Of a DNA stretch of 39,498 nt, positions 16,740-25,172 are shown piece by piece; positions within the stretch are counted from its first letter, which is position 1; the number at the start of each line of letters is the position of its first letter. A program made the translations under genes and the position numbers. The notes under the pieces were generated by a model. It was not told the DNA's origin. It made no database searches and saw only the letters and a list, made by a program, of their open reading frames with translations. Source of the DNA: Lysobacterales bacterium (GTDB lineage Bacteria > Pseudomonadota > Gammaproteobacteria > Xanthomonadales > SZUA-36). The stretch is from the NCBI GenBank assembly GCA_011524975.1, contig WTJD01000200.1, forward strand, positions 1-39,498, given 5' to 3'.

Positions 16740-17756
16740 ATGAGGTCGAACATAGCAGGCAATATTCTGGATGCCATCGGCGGGACGCCCATTGTGCGTC
16801 TCCAGCACTTCGGTGCGGGTTTGGCACCCGCCCTGCACGCGAAAATCGAGTCAATGAATCCCGCCGGCAGCATGAAGGACCGCTCCGCCCTTCGCATGAT
16901 CGAGGCGGCCGAAGCGGAGCATCAGCTGGGGCCGGGCGCGAAGATCGTTATCGCCACTTCGGGCAACATGGGCGTGGGCATGGCGATGGTCTGCGCGGTC
17001 AAGAAGTTCCAGTTGATCTGTCTCGTCGATCCCAAGATTCCTCCGGCCACCGAGCGATGCCTGGAGACGCTGGGCGCGAAGCTGGTGAAGGTATACAAGC
17101 GGGACCACACCGGTGGCTACCACCTCACCCGATTGGAGAAGGTGGAGGATGTCCTGGCCGAAAACCCGGGTGCGGTCTACCTCGATCAGTATGACAGTGC
17201 GGCCAACATTGACGCGCATTATTCATCCACGGGGCCGGAAATCCTTGAGGGCGTGGGCGGTCAGCTTGCGGCCATAGTCATGGTGGCCGGTACGGGCGGC
17301 AGTTCCATGGGTGTCGCGCGCTATTTCAGGCAACACGCGCCGGATACTGACTTCTGGCTGGTCGATGAGCATGGCTCGCTCGCGTTGGCGGGCAACGACG
17401 GGAGCGCGCCGAGATTCCTGAACGGCATGGGCACGAGCATCGAGCCCGCAAACTACGGCGGCGAGGGCTTTCGGGATTACGTTGATCACGTGGTTTATGT
17501 CGACGCAGCACAGGCCATTGACGCTGCGGCGCAGCTCGCGCGCACCGAGGGCATACTGACCGGCGGCACCGGTGGCGCCGCCTTGCACGTGATGCGCAAC
17601 GTCGCTGCCGCTCATTATGGGCCGGGCGATCGCCTGCTGGCATTATTGCCGGATCATGGCAGCCGATACATGGACACGCAGTTCAACAAGGACTGGCTGA
17701 CGCTGCAGAATATTTACGTACCCACGATTTATGACGATGCCAGCGAAGCCGACTGA
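16740..17756 (+). CDS. sbnA: SbnA-like PLP-dependent N-(2-amino-2-carboxyethyl)-L-glutamate synthase
   Basis: 338 residues of the cysteine-synthase fold. The PLP lysine is Lys46 in AGSMKDRSAL, the substrate loop is ATSGNMGVG, the phosphate-binding loop is AGTGGSSMG, and the C-terminal LLPDHGSRYMDTQFN is typical of SbnA and not of CysK. SbnA joins O-phospho-L-serine and L-glutamate to give ACEGA, the precursor of L-2,3-diaminopropionate in staphyloferrin B. The next gene is an SbnB homologue and overlaps it by 26 bases, the strongest support for this assignment over a plain cysteine synthase. Translation starts at an ATG without a ribosome binding site. It stands divergent from the small exported protein, and no siderophore synthetase genes of the sbn type are present. 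Confidence 0.88.
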   Translation: MRSNIAGNILDAIGGTPIVRLQHFGAGLAPALHAKIESMNPAGSMKDRSALRMIEAAEAEHQLGPGAKIVIATSGNMGVGMAMVCAVKKFQLICLVDPKIPPATERCLETLGAKLVKVYKRDHTGGYHLTRLEKVEDVLAENPGAVYLDQYDSAANIDAHYSSTGPEILEGVGGQLAAIVMVAGTGGSSMGVARYFRQHAPDTDFWLVDEHGSLALAGNDGSAPRFLNGMGTSIEPANYGGEGFRDYVDHVVYVDAAQAIDAAAQLARTEGILTGGTGGAALHVMRNVAAAHYGPGDRLLALLPDHGSRYMDTQFNKDWLTLQNIYVPTIYDDASEAD

Positions 17757-18798
17757 GACCTTACTGCTCACGCAAGACGAACTCGTCCAATGTGGGGCGA
17801 CCGATCTGGATTTGATCGGCGCCTGCCTGGAAGACATGTTCGTGGTTCACGCCGAGGGTCACTTTACGGCCCCACCCAGCAGTTTTCTCAAGCGCCCCGA
17901 GTGTCCCCATGTCGCGGATCGGATCATTGGCTTGTCCGCGCACCTGGGCGGAAACTTCGATATCGAGGGCATGAAGTGGATCGCCAGCGCGCACCGTAAC
18001 CCATCCATCGGTTTGCCCCGCGCCAACGCGGTGATCGTGTTGAACGACGCAGAGACCCGGCAGCCGATCGCCGTCATGGAAGGTGGCCTGATCAGTGCCA
18101 TGCGCACAGCGGTGGTTCAGGGCCTGGCCGCGCGTTACCTGGCACGCTCCGACAGCCGCAGTGTCGGCCTGGTGGGCGCGGGAAGAATCGGTGCCCTGGT
18201 GCTGTACGTGCTGCATCATTGGTTCCCCGCGATTGATCAATGGCGGGTTTATGATCTTCTGCCAGAGCGCCTGGACGCGTTCGCGCGCCACATGGAGGGC
18301 CTGGGTGTGGCGGTGGACCCGGTCGCTGATTTCAGGGCGGCTTTGGCGCCCTCAGACATCGCCGTGGTAGCCACCACCGCGGACGAGGCCTATGTCACCC
18401 CGGACTGTTTCAAAGAGGGGTCTTTATTCGTCAATGTCTCATTGATGGACCCCACCTTCGAGCTGGTGCAGCTGTCGGACAAGATCGTCGTCGATGACTG
18501 GGCGCAATGCGTGCACTCCGATCGCGTGCTGGCGCGCATGCACAAGCAGGGCCTGCTCGAGCGGGAGGGTATCCATGGCGAGTTTGGCGAGATCGTCCAG
18601 GGCGTCATTCCCGGTCGAGAGGATGATCAGGAGCGCATTTTCTTCAACCCGTTTGGCCTGGCGATCGAAGACCTCGCCGTCGCACTGACCTTGTATCGCA
18701 AGGCCGAGGAACTGGGCCTGGGCAGTCGCGTCAAGCTGGTGGATGAGGAATGGGACGTGCTGTTCTCCCCGCCGGTCAGCCCCGCGCCGGCCGATTGA
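17731..18798 (+). CDS. sbnB: SbnB-like NAD-dependent ACEGA dehydrogenase (L-2,3-diaminopropionate synthase)
   Basis: 355 residues of the ornithine cyclodeaminase/mu-crystallin family, with the substrate region GMKWIASAHRNPSIGLPRANAV in two parts, MEGGLISAMRTA, and the dinucleotide fold VGLVGAGRIGALVL (GAGRIG at 149-154). SbnB oxidises ACEGA and hydrolyses it to L-2,3-diaminopropionate and 2-oxoglutarate with NAD+. The ATG at 17731 (or 17737) lies inside the end of the sbnA-like gene, so the two are translationally coupled. Alone it could be called an ornithine cyclodeaminase; the tandem with an SbnA-like enzyme makes the diaminopropionate role far more likely. It overlaps the following DUF418 gene if that gene's longest frame is used. 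Confidence 0.88.
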   Translation: MTMPAKPTETLLLTQDELVQCGATDLDLIGACLEDMFVVHAEGHFTAPPSSFLKRPECPHVADRIIGLSAHLGGNFDIEGMKWIASAHRNPSIGLPRANAVIVLNDAETRQPIAVMEGGLISAMRTAVVQGLAARYLARSDSRSVGLVGAGRIGALVLYVLHHWFPAIDQWRVYDLLPERLDAFARHMEGLGVAVDPVADFRAALAPSDIAVVATTADEAYVTPDCFKEGSLFVNVSLMDPTFELVQLSDKIVVDDWAQCVHSDRVLARMHKQGLLEREGIHGEFGEIVQGVIPGREDDQERIFFNPFGLAIEDLAVALTLYRKAEELGLGSRVKLVDEEWDVLFSPPVSPAPAD

Positions 18799-20032
18799 CG
18801 GTCAGACCGTCCCGTTGAAGCGCACGCCCGAGGGTACCGGCCCCACATCCGCTGATCAGCGCCTGTTCGAAGTCGACGTATTGCGCGGTTTCGCCCTGTC
18901 GGGTGTGCTGCTGGTGAACATGCTCAGTTTCGGCGCTGATTCCATCGCGTGGGACAGCTTGCCGGACCGTATCAGCCTCACCGCGATCCGGCTGCTGGTG
19001 GATGCCAAGTTCTGGACCCTGTTCAGTCTTCTTTTCGGATTCGGGCTCGCCCTGCAAATGGCCCGGCTGTCGGTTCGTTCAGACCACTCCCTGGTGGTGT
19101 TGCTGCGCAGACTGGCCTTTCTGTTCACGCTTGGCATGTTGCACGCGCTTTTTTACGAAGGCGATATCCTCATGCTCTACGCGGAGCTTGGGCTGGTGTT
19201 ACTGCTGCTCCAGCGCGTGCCCGCAAAGTGGCTCTGCGCGACCGCCCTGGCCCTGCTGCTGGTTTTCCCGCTGGCCCACTGGCAGGGTCCTCCGCGCGAC
19301 GACGATCCTGCCCCGGAAAATGTCGAAACTGCGCAAATGGAACTGCAGTGGGAGCGCGAAGACAGCGTGTATGTGACCGGCAGCATTCGTGAAATCCTGG
19401 AGTACAACGCCGAGGTTATCCCCGAAAACCCCCTGGCCGACTATCTTTGGCCCGACTCAGGCCTCGCGGTCATGGCCATCATCATTCTCGGATACCTGTG
19501 GGGCCGCGCCGTGCTCCGGGAAAAAGGCATATTTCCTGATCGTCGCTACGCCGCCGCGCGCTGGCTGGGCCTCAGCGTGGGTCTGGCCGCGGCAGCGGCG
19601 CTGTGGCCACTGATGGTGTTCGGCGGTTACCAGGTATACCAGGCGTCAGAATCATCCGCGGCCGTGCAGCTGGCGGGAGATCTGTTGTTTGTGCTGAGCA
19701 CCGTCGCTCTCGCCTCGGGCTACGGGGCCGCGGTGCTGATCTGGGCGCACGGCTCGCGTGATGCCCTGATTTCACGCCTGCTGGCTCATGCCGGTCGAAT
19801 GGCGCTGACAACCTACCTGGGTCAGGCCCTGATCTTTACCACCCTCTTTCACGGCTACGGCCTCGGGATGGCTTATCGCATGGGGCCTTTCGCGGTTGTC
19901 GTGAGCGCGCTGGGCATTTTTGCCGTCCAGATGGCACTGGCCGGCTGGTGGCTGAAATATTTTCGCCATGGGCCCCTGGAGTGGCTATGGCGCTGCTTTA
20001 CTTATCTTTCCTGGCAGCCGCTGCGGCGCTGA
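18743..20032 (+). CDS. DUF418-family integral membrane protein
   Basis: Up to 429 residues. The core starts RLFEVDVLRGFALSGVLLVN, the opening of DUF418/YeiB-type proteins, followed by about eight to ten membrane helices and the closing region HAGRMALTTYLGQALIFTTLF with the family C-terminus GPLEWLWRCFTY. The family is distantly related to membrane acyltransferases and transporters, and its biochemical role is not established. The longest frame begins with ATG at 18743, overlapping the sbnB-like gene by 56 bases, but the first 24 codons look like non-native sequence; a TTG at 18815, just past the sbnB stop, may be the true start. Co-transcription with the diaminopropionate genes suggests a job in exporting or capping the product (inference). 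Confidence 0.82.
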   Translation: MRNGTCCSPRRSAPRRPIDGQTVPLKRTPEGTGPTSADQRLFEVDVLRGFALSGVLLVNMLSFGADSIAWDSLPDRISLTAIRLLVDAKFWTLFSLLFGFGLALQMARLSVRSDHSLVVLLRRLAFLFTLGMLHALFYEGDILMLYAELGLVLLLLQRVPAKWLCATALALLLVFPLAHWQGPPRDDDPAPENVETAQMELQWEREDSVYVTGSIREILEYNAEVIPENPLADYLWPDSGLAVMAIIILGYLWGRAVLREKGIFPDRRYAAARWLGLSVGLAAAAALWPLMVFGGYQVYQASESSAAVQLAGDLLFVLSTVALASGYGAAVLIWAHGSRDALISRLLAHAGRMALTTYLGQALIFTTLFHGYGLGMAYRMGPFAVVVSALGIFAVQMALAGWWLKYFRHGPLEWLWRCFTYLSWQPLRR

Positions 20033-20034
20033 AT

Positions 20035-20053
20035 CCGGCATTCATCATGCCGG
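20035..20053. terminator. Hairpin between convergent genes
   Basis: CCGGCAT and ATGCCGG form a perfect seven-base stem with a five-base loop. It begins two bases after the DUF418 stop and overlaps the last codons of the convergent transferase gene. There is no T-run; it may act on both strands. Confidence 0.4.
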
Positions 20054-20773
20054 TGCGCCCGGACCGTCCTGCCTGACCAGCGCCACGTAGGCCTCATCGA
20101 CACGATATTCGAAACAGGAAACGTGGTCCGGCGCGCCGCATCGGCCGGGGGCGCTCAGGCATCGGGCACCGACGCCTGTTTCGAATTCGAAACGGTCCAT
20201 CCCAAAAGGCAGTCCCTCGCCGATGGACTTCAGAGCGGCTTCTTTGAGGCACCACAGGCGATAGAACATATCGACCCGTTCTGCATCACGCACACATCGA
20301 TCCATGCGTTCCCGCTCCCGGCGGGTGAAGCAGGTTTTCGCCAACGCCTGGGGCTCGATGGTTTTCACGGGTTCCTGCAGATCCACCCCGACGCTGCCCT
20401 GATGCGACCACGCGCCGATGAAGCCGCCGCTGCTCGAGGCGAAACTGAAATGAAGATGCGCCGCCTGCGGCACCATCGGGCGGCCTTTGTCGTCGTGAAC
20501 CAGGTCGATCTCACCCAGGTTCAGTTCGCCATGCAGCGCGCGGGACGCACAGAACCGCTGGAAAGCGCGTCGCTGCAGGAAATGCGCTTTGAGCGGGTGT
20601 GGTCCGAACCGCGCAGCCCGGTCCATTTCGGGGGCGGCAAGCAGGTCCGCGCACGCCCCGGATATCGCGTCGTTGGGCTCGAAAGGCGCGTAGACGACGC
20701 GAGACGAAGGGTTTGTTTCCCGGCTGGTTACCCAGCGCGCCTGCGCCCGGAAATGCGCCTCGATGTCTACCAC
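20045..20773 (-). CDS. Sfp-type 4'-phosphopantetheinyl transferase (second copy)
   Basis: 242 residues with the Sfp-family motifs GVDLQ (Asp131) and FYRLWCLKEAALKSIGEGL (Trp174, Lys177, Glu178, Lys182). Two departures stand out: the second metal residue is Gln133 instead of Glu, and the usual FNLSHS segment reads FSFASS, without the histidine. It differs widely from the first copy at 9874-10632 and is not a recent duplicate. One of the two may serve the synthetase carrier domain and the other a different carrier elsewhere in the genome. The start is a GTG at 20773 with only a weak ribosome binding site, so the N-terminus is uncertain. It converges with the DUF418 gene. Confidence 0.85.
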   Translation of the reverse strand: MVDIEAHFRAQARWVTSRETNPSSRVVYAPFEPNDAISGACADLLAAPEMDRAARFGPHPLKAHFLQRRAFQRFCASRALHGELNLGEIDLVHDDKGRPMVPQAAHLHFSFASSSGGFIGAWSHQGSVGVDLQEPVKTIEPQALAKTCFTRRERERMDRCVRDAERVDMFYRLWCLKEAALKSIGEGLPFGMDRFEFETGVGARCLSAPGRCGAPDHVSCFEYRVDEAYVALVRQDGPGAPA

Positions 20774-20840
20774 GCGCCGAGGTGCTCAGTGGCCCCAGGG
20801 GCCCGGCAGCGCCCCGGGGCTCTGAAGTCACCACAGGCGT

Positions 20841-20865
20841 GGCGCATCAAAACCCCGGATGCGCC
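20841..20865 (-). terminator. Hairpin downstream of the DUF1254 lipoprotein gene
   Basis: GGCGCATC and GATGCGCC make a perfect eight-base stem with a nine-base loop about 50 bases after the stop at 20917. It lacks a T-run, so intrinsic termination is only possible. Confidence 0.35.
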
Positions 20866-20916
20866 GGGCTCCGCCGCCTCAGCCGCTGTGCTTGCGCTCA
20901 TCCTGGCGTTAGCGGC

Positions 20917-21963
20917 TCAATTCACCTTCTGAGCGTCCGGGAGCCTGTACTCGGCCGCTTCATCAATATTGGGCTGATAGATCCGCATGACGTAATTCCA
21001 CCCGTCCGTGATGGGCAGGTTGTTGACTGCGTCATCTCCACAATCGCCGAAAAAGGCATCGAAAGAACCGTCTTCATTAAATTCGATATTGAACTCATTC
21101 AAGATGGCGCGTTCATTCACGATCCAGCCTTCCTCGTCATACATCGTGATGGAGAAAAATCCGGGAGGGGTGAACGGCGGGCGCTGGAACGATGCCGTGT
21201 AACAACCGTCGGCCGGCAATTTTGGTGAGCCGATGTAAATGGCGTTGGCCTCGGGGAGCAATCCCCAGCCGTAAGCCGTCCCCAGCAGGTGCATGCGGGG
21301 GTCCACGCTACCGCGGGCGCCCTGCATGCCAATGGTGCTGGGCAGCATCAGTGATTCATCGGTCAACTGGAGGCGCAATGCCTCCAACTGTTGCATGTCA
21401 TAGTCGGGCAGGGCGTGTATCTCGCCGCCTGCCACTGACAGCACGGTAGCGTCCCGGAGCGCGGTGACCCGCGCGGCGTCTTCCGGGTCGTTGGCGTCAA
21501 CCCGGATGCGCATGGCGATCATGGCGAAATCCGTGTCGCTCTCGATTTCATGGGTGCCTGGTGTGAGAAAAACCTGGTCGATGTAGTGGTCGTTTTGCAC
21601 CACCATCACGCTGAGATAGCGATCCCCCATGTCCGGGATGGTGATCGTCGCCCCTGCCGAGGCATCGATGACCGCGGCGCTGTAAACCGTATCCTGGTTC
21701 ATCCTGACGACGGTCTGGTTGTTCAGATCAAATGCGCCAATGGGGAAATGAAAAAAAGTATTCATTCCGACCAGCTTGGTGATGTTGTGGAAGGCCAGGT
21801 CAGATTCCGCGACTTTGTAATTTTCCTCGGTGACAGGGATCAGCGCGGGTGCTGCATCAGCCTGCTCGATGGGTTCTTCCGAAGGCGCGGGCGCAGGCTG
21901 CTCAGAGCAGGCGGCCAGCGCGAGCATCATTCCGGATGCGAATAACAATGGCATGCGTTTCAT
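20917..21963 (-). CDS. DUF1254/DUF1214 lipoprotein
   Basis: 348 residues. The lipoprotein signal peptide ends in LALAAC (Cys20), followed by a Pro/Glu-rich linker. The DUF1254 part contains NTFFHFPIGAFDLNNQTVVRMNQDTVYSAAVIDAS and the DUF1214 part ends with GFFSITMYDEEGWIV and DGWNYVMRIYQPN, the usual closing motif. Proteins of this family are common in marine and environmental proteobacteria; their function is not established. The start is the ATG at 21963, preceded by AGGAGA and opening directly into the signal peptide. Aspartate follows neither Cys20 nor position +2 (the residue after Cys is Ser), so outer-membrane sorting is expected by the Lol rule. It faces divergently onto the beta-barrel gene. 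Confidence 0.88.
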   Translation of the reverse strand: MKRMPLLFASGMMLALAACSEQPAPAPSEEPIEQADAAPALIPVTEENYKVAESDLAFHNITKLVGMNTFFHFPIGAFDLNNQTVVRMNQDTVYSAAVIDASAGATITIPDMGDRYLSVMVVQNDHYIDQVFLTPGTHEIESDTDFAMIAMRIRVDANDPEDAARVTALRDATVLSVAGGEIHALPDYDMQQLEALRLQLTDESLMLPSTIGMQGARGSVDPRMHLLGTAYGWGLLPEANAIYIGSPKLPADGCYTASFQRPPFTPPGFFSITMYDEEGWIVNERAILNEFNIEFNEDGSFDAFFGDCGDDAVNNLPITDGWNYVMRIYQPNIDEAAEYRLPDAQKVN

Positions 21964-22270
21964 TTCTTGCTCTCCTGGATGACTCTGTGACGCCACTATC
22001 ATACATTTTTTGCTGCTGAGTTGATCGACCCGGGCGGGCCGGGTAGCCCTCTTTTTACGCCCTTCAGCAGGTGTTTTGTAAACCCGGATTTCGAGTGGCC
22101 TGCAATACATGCCCTCGGGTGATGCCGGTCCGTCCTCACCACGGCGAGGTCAGATATCGTCATCGTTCCGGCTCGGCCAAGATGGCACGGCTGCCCCATG
22201 TCTGCCATGGGGATTGGGATCAGTGGATGAGTACAGTAAAATCCAGCCTGCTCAACAGAGGATGTAAAGC
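21964..22270. other. Intergenic region between divergent genes
   Basis: This 307-base gap has no convincing coding frame. CCCCATG and CATGGGG (22194-22200 and 22206-22212) form a perfect seven-base hairpin upstream of the beta-barrel gene, and AGAGGA just before 22271 is that gene's ribosome binding site. Promoters for both neighbours must lie here, but none stands out. Confidence 0.5.
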
Positions 22271-22834
22271 ATGAACTTTCGACGACGCTTCGCCACGGTT
22301 GCCCTGCTGGGTGGCTTGCTCCCCATGTTCGCAATGGCCGACAGCGGCCTGTACATCGGCGCATCGGCCGGTGGCGCCTCGATCGGCGCGGATTTCGGAG
22401 ATGTGGGTGTGCCCGGCCTGCCCACATCATTCGACGAGGACGACACGGCTTACAAGCTCTTCGGCGGCTACCGCTTTGATTTGCCGTTGATGTTTGCAGC
22501 GGCGGAATTTTCCTATGTGGATTTTGGCAGCCCGGACGTTGAATTCCTCGATAACAACTGGTCGGTCGACACCACCGGTTTCAGCATGTTTGGCATTGCC
22601 GGGCTGGAAATCGGCCCGGTGGAAATCTTCGGCAAGCTGGGTGGCATCTCCTGGGACCTGGACGCCCGGGGGTTCGGGGAACGCATCAGCGATGACGGCT
22701 TTGACTTCGGCATCGGCGCGGGCGTGGCCGTGGGCCTGGGGCCGCTCAGTATTCGGGGTGAATACGAGTATTTCGACGCGGTCAACGGTGACATTTCGAT
22801 GCTGTCCGTGGGCGCGACCTACTTGTTTGACTGA
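22271..22834 (+). CDS. Small outer-membrane beta-barrel protein
   Basis: 187 residues with a signal peptide ending FAMA (about 1-23) and a mature part of alternating hydrophobic and polar strands: GLYIGASAGGASI, AYKLFGGYRF, FAAAEFSYVDFG, FSMFGIAGLEIG, VEIFGKLGGISW, FGIGAGVAVGLG, SIRGEYEYFD and a last strand ISMLSVGATYLF ending in an aromatic. This is the eight-stranded OmpA/OmpW-like barrel pattern, with no peptidoglycan-binding domain. The start is supported by AGAGGA. Such proteins are structural or small pores; no specific role can be given. It stands alone, convergent with ubiB. Confidence 0.88.
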   Translation: MNFRRRFATVALLGGLLPMFAMADSGLYIGASAGGASIGADFGDVGVPGLPTSFDEDDTAYKLFGGYRFDLPLMFAAAEFSYVDFGSPDVEFLDNNWSVDTTGFSMFGIAGLEIGPVEIFGKLGGISWDLDARGFGERISDDGFDFGIGAGVAVGLGPLSIRGEYEYFDAVNGDISMLSVGATYLFD

Positions 22835-22887
22835 GGCCGGCCGCACAGGGTCAGCGGCCTTCGGCTGATCTGAACGCGCCGGTTGGC

Positions 22888-24546
22888 TCAGCGCCTCAGG
22901 GAGCGGATCAGCAGCCAGCCGGAGACCAGCAACAGCGACAGGCCGGCGCCGGAATAGCCCAGCGGCATCCACGGGCCGGTTTCCATCCCCAGCAGGATGG
23001 CGCCGGCAATGCCCACCGCCCCCCCGCTCAGCACCTGCAGCGTTTTTCGGTGCGAGACCTCGTGCTCTGCCCGGAGACGGGCAAGGTCTTCGGACGATAT
23101 GCGGGTGATCAGCTGGCCCTTGTTGGCCTTTTCCAGGTAATCGTGAATGAGCCCCGGCATTTCCGGCGCCTGGGACAGCCAGCCGGGCAGACGGTCGCGC
23201 AGCTCGCGGGCGGCCCGATCCACGCCGTGTTTTTCCCGCAGGATGCCTTCCAGTTCCGGCTTGGCGACGGCCCAGATATCGAGCTCCGGATACAGGTCGC
23301 GACCCAGTCCCTCGATATTGAGCAGGGTCTTCTGCAGCATGATCAGCTGCGGTTGAATGTTGAGCTTGAAGCGCCGTGCCACCTTGAAGATCTTGAACAG
23401 CAACTCGCCGAAAGAGATTTCGTTGAGCGGGCGGGTGAAGTTGGGCTCTCCCACGGTGCGCACAGCCGCTTCCAGTTCATCGACGCGGGTATCGGCCGGC
23501 ACCCAGCCGGCGTCGATGTGCAGCTGCGCCACCCGAAGATAGTCCCGGTTGAACAGGGCGACGAAGTTTTCCGAGATGTAGTACAGGTCCCTCGGCATGA
23601 GGCTGGCCACGATCCCGAAATCGAGCGCGATAAACGTCGGGTCCTCGGGATTGCTGGCGTCCACCAGGATGTTGCCGGGGTGCATGTCGGCATGAAACAG
23701 GTTGTCCCGGAAAACCTGGGTGTAAAACACCCGCACGCCCCTGAGGGCCAGTTTCTCGAGATTGACGCCTTTTTCGCGGAGCGCCTCGATATCGCCCACG
23801 CCGATGCCGGACACCCGCTCCATCGTCAGCACTTCGTGCTTGCACCACGCCCAGTAAATCTCGGGGATATACAGATCACGCGAGCCCTCGAAATTGCCGC
23901 GCAACACGGAGGCGTTGGCGGCCTCCCGCTGCATGTCCAGTTCGTCAAACACGAAGGTCTCGAATTCGCGCACAATTTCGAGCGGTTGCACCCGCTGACC
24001 TTCTTCCCAGTAACGCTCCGCCAGGCCCGCGATGGCTTTGAGCAGGTCAATGTCTCTGCGCAGCTGCTTTTCAATGCCCGGGCGGACCACTTTGACCACG
24101 GCCTCGCGCCCGTCGGGCAAGGTGCAGGGGTGAACCTGGGCAATGGAAGCGGAGGCCAGCGGCTCCGGGTCAAATGTGGCGAAAAGCTCCGTAACGGGCT
24201 TGCCCAAGGCGTGTTCGATAATGTCCTGCGCCTCGTTGCCGGGGAAAGGCGGGACCCGGTCCTGGAGCAGGGACAGCTCGGTGGCGATATCCGACGGCAG
24301 CAGGTCGCGCCGCGTGGACAGAATTTGTCCGAACTTCACGTAAACCGGCCCGAGATCCTGCAGCGCGAGACGCAGCCGGGCGCCTCTCGGCAATTCTGCG
24401 ATCTCGCGGCCCACGGGTAGAACAGCCCTGGCCCATCGCATGGGGCGGAACAGGTGTACGGCGCTCAGCATCTCATCCAGGCGGTAGCGGCTGAGCGTCG
24501 CGCTGATGCGCATCAGCCGCAAAAACTGTTTGGCGCCGTGGATCAT
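22888..24546 (-). CDS. ubiB: UbiB, atypical kinase-like ATPase for ubiquinone synthesis
   Basis: 552 residues of the ABC1/ADCK/UbiB family. It has the diagnostic KFGQ motif (71-74) that replaces the protein-kinase glycine loop, a lysine in AVVKVVRPG, the catalytic loop HADMHPGNILVD, the metal-binding ALDFGIV, and two C-terminal membrane helices ending LLIRSLRR. UbiB is needed for the hydroxylation and methylation steps that turn octaprenylphenol into ubiquinone, probably by helping the Ubi complex extract its lipid substrate from the membrane. Its ATG overlaps the ubiJ stop by four bases. It completes the ubiE-ubiJ-ubiB operon found throughout gammaproteobacteria. Confidence 0.97.
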   Translation of the reverse strand: MIHGAKQFLRLMRISATLSRYRLDEMLSAVHLFRPMRWARAVLPVGREIAELPRGARLRLALQDLGPVYVKFGQILSTRRDLLPSDIATELSLLQDRVPPFPGNEAQDIIEHALGKPVTELFATFDPEPLASASIAQVHPCTLPDGREAVVKVVRPGIEKQLRRDIDLLKAIAGLAERYWEEGQRVQPLEIVREFETFVFDELDMQREAANASVLRGNFEGSRDLYIPEIYWAWCKHEVLTMERVSGIGVGDIEALREKGVNLEKLALRGVRVFYTQVFRDNLFHADMHPGNILVDASNPEDPTFIALDFGIVASLMPRDLYYISENFVALFNRDYLRVAQLHIDAGWVPADTRVDELEAAVRTVGEPNFTRPLNEISFGELLFKIFKVARRFKLNIQPQLIMLQKTLLNIEGLGRDLYPELDIWAVAKPELEGILREKHGVDRAARELRDRLPGWLSQAPEMPGLIHDYLEKANKGQLITRISSEDLARLRAEHEVSHRKTLQVLSGGAVGIAGAILLGMETGPWMPLGYSGAGLSLLLVSGWLLIRSLRR

Positions 24547-25172
24547 TCGGCGTCGTCCTGCGCCGAGCGCACCCGTCTCTCCAGTGACTCGAGCGCTTTT
24601 TCGAGTTCGCCCAGCTGTTGGGTGAACGACTGGAATTCGGCAGGCGTGATGAGCATCGAGGATTCGTCCCGGAAATATCGGCCGGCCATTTCTCCCGCGC
24701 TGCGGGCCGAGGCGCGCAGGAATTCCGAGCCTTGCTTGAGGCCGGAGGCGATCTGAAATCCCAGCACCTCACCGAACATCACCGACATCTGGCCTTCCCA
24801 GTCGGGGTCCAATTGCCGGAAAACCCGCTCCAGGTCCCTGGCCAGGTTGGCGTCGCCGCTGATGTGAACACGGGAACCCGGCAGGCCCCAGCTGTCCATC
24901 TCGCCCGGCGCGGCCATGGCAAACAGCGCAAACGGTGTCCCGCTGATCACCGTGTCGGGCTCACCCGGGGCGTCGACACCGATATGCACATTGCCGTAGC
25001 GCGAGGTGATGAACAGGCTGATATCCAGACCCTCGACATCCAGTTGAAGCACTTTGTCCTCGAGCTTGTCCAGCCGCTTGGCCGCGCGCTCGTCGAGCGA
25101 GAGCACGCGGTTGACGGCAGCCTCCAGTGAGGCGGCAAACAGCTGGGGTAGTGGTGTCCGGTACTCAGGCAT
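24543..25172 (-). CDS. ubiJ: UbiJ, SCP2-domain accessory factor of ubiquinone synthesis
   Basis: 209 residues. The N-terminal half is an SCP2-like lipid-binding domain ([49 protein letters not shown]), and the C-terminal part is helical and charged, ending in a coiled-coil-like stretch ([19 protein letters not shown]). UbiJ works with UbiK in the soluble Ubi complex that carries hydrophobic quinone intermediates. It overlaps ubiE by eight bases and ubiB by four, so the three are translationally coupled. Assignment is by operon position and SCP2 fold. Confidence 0.94.
   Translation of the reverse strand: MPEYRTPLPQLFAASLEAAVNRVLSLDERAAKRLDKLEDKVLQLDVEGLDISLFITSRYGNVHIGVDAPGEPDTVISGTPFALFAMAAPGEMDSWGLPGSRVHISGDANLARDLERVFRQLDPDWEGQMSVMFGEVLGFQIASGLKQGSEFLRASARSAGEMAGRYFRDESSMLITPAEFQSFTQQLGELEKALESLERRVRSAQDDAE

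Noticed and set aside
16740-18798. Cysteine synthase plus ornithine cyclodeaminase as separate metabolic genes
   Set aside because: The overlapping tandem order and the SbnA-type C-terminal motif support a diaminopropionate pathway instead.
16740-20773. Staphyloferrin-type siderophore cluster
   Set aside because: No NIS synthetase, citrate synthase or siderophore transporter genes accompany the SbnA/SbnB pair; the TonB-dependent receptor is 15 kb away.
23050-24420. A 456-codon open frame antisense to ubiB
   Set aside because: It is a shadow of the high-GC ubiB frame, lacks protein-like domains and has no ribosome binding site; ubiB on the other strand is certain.
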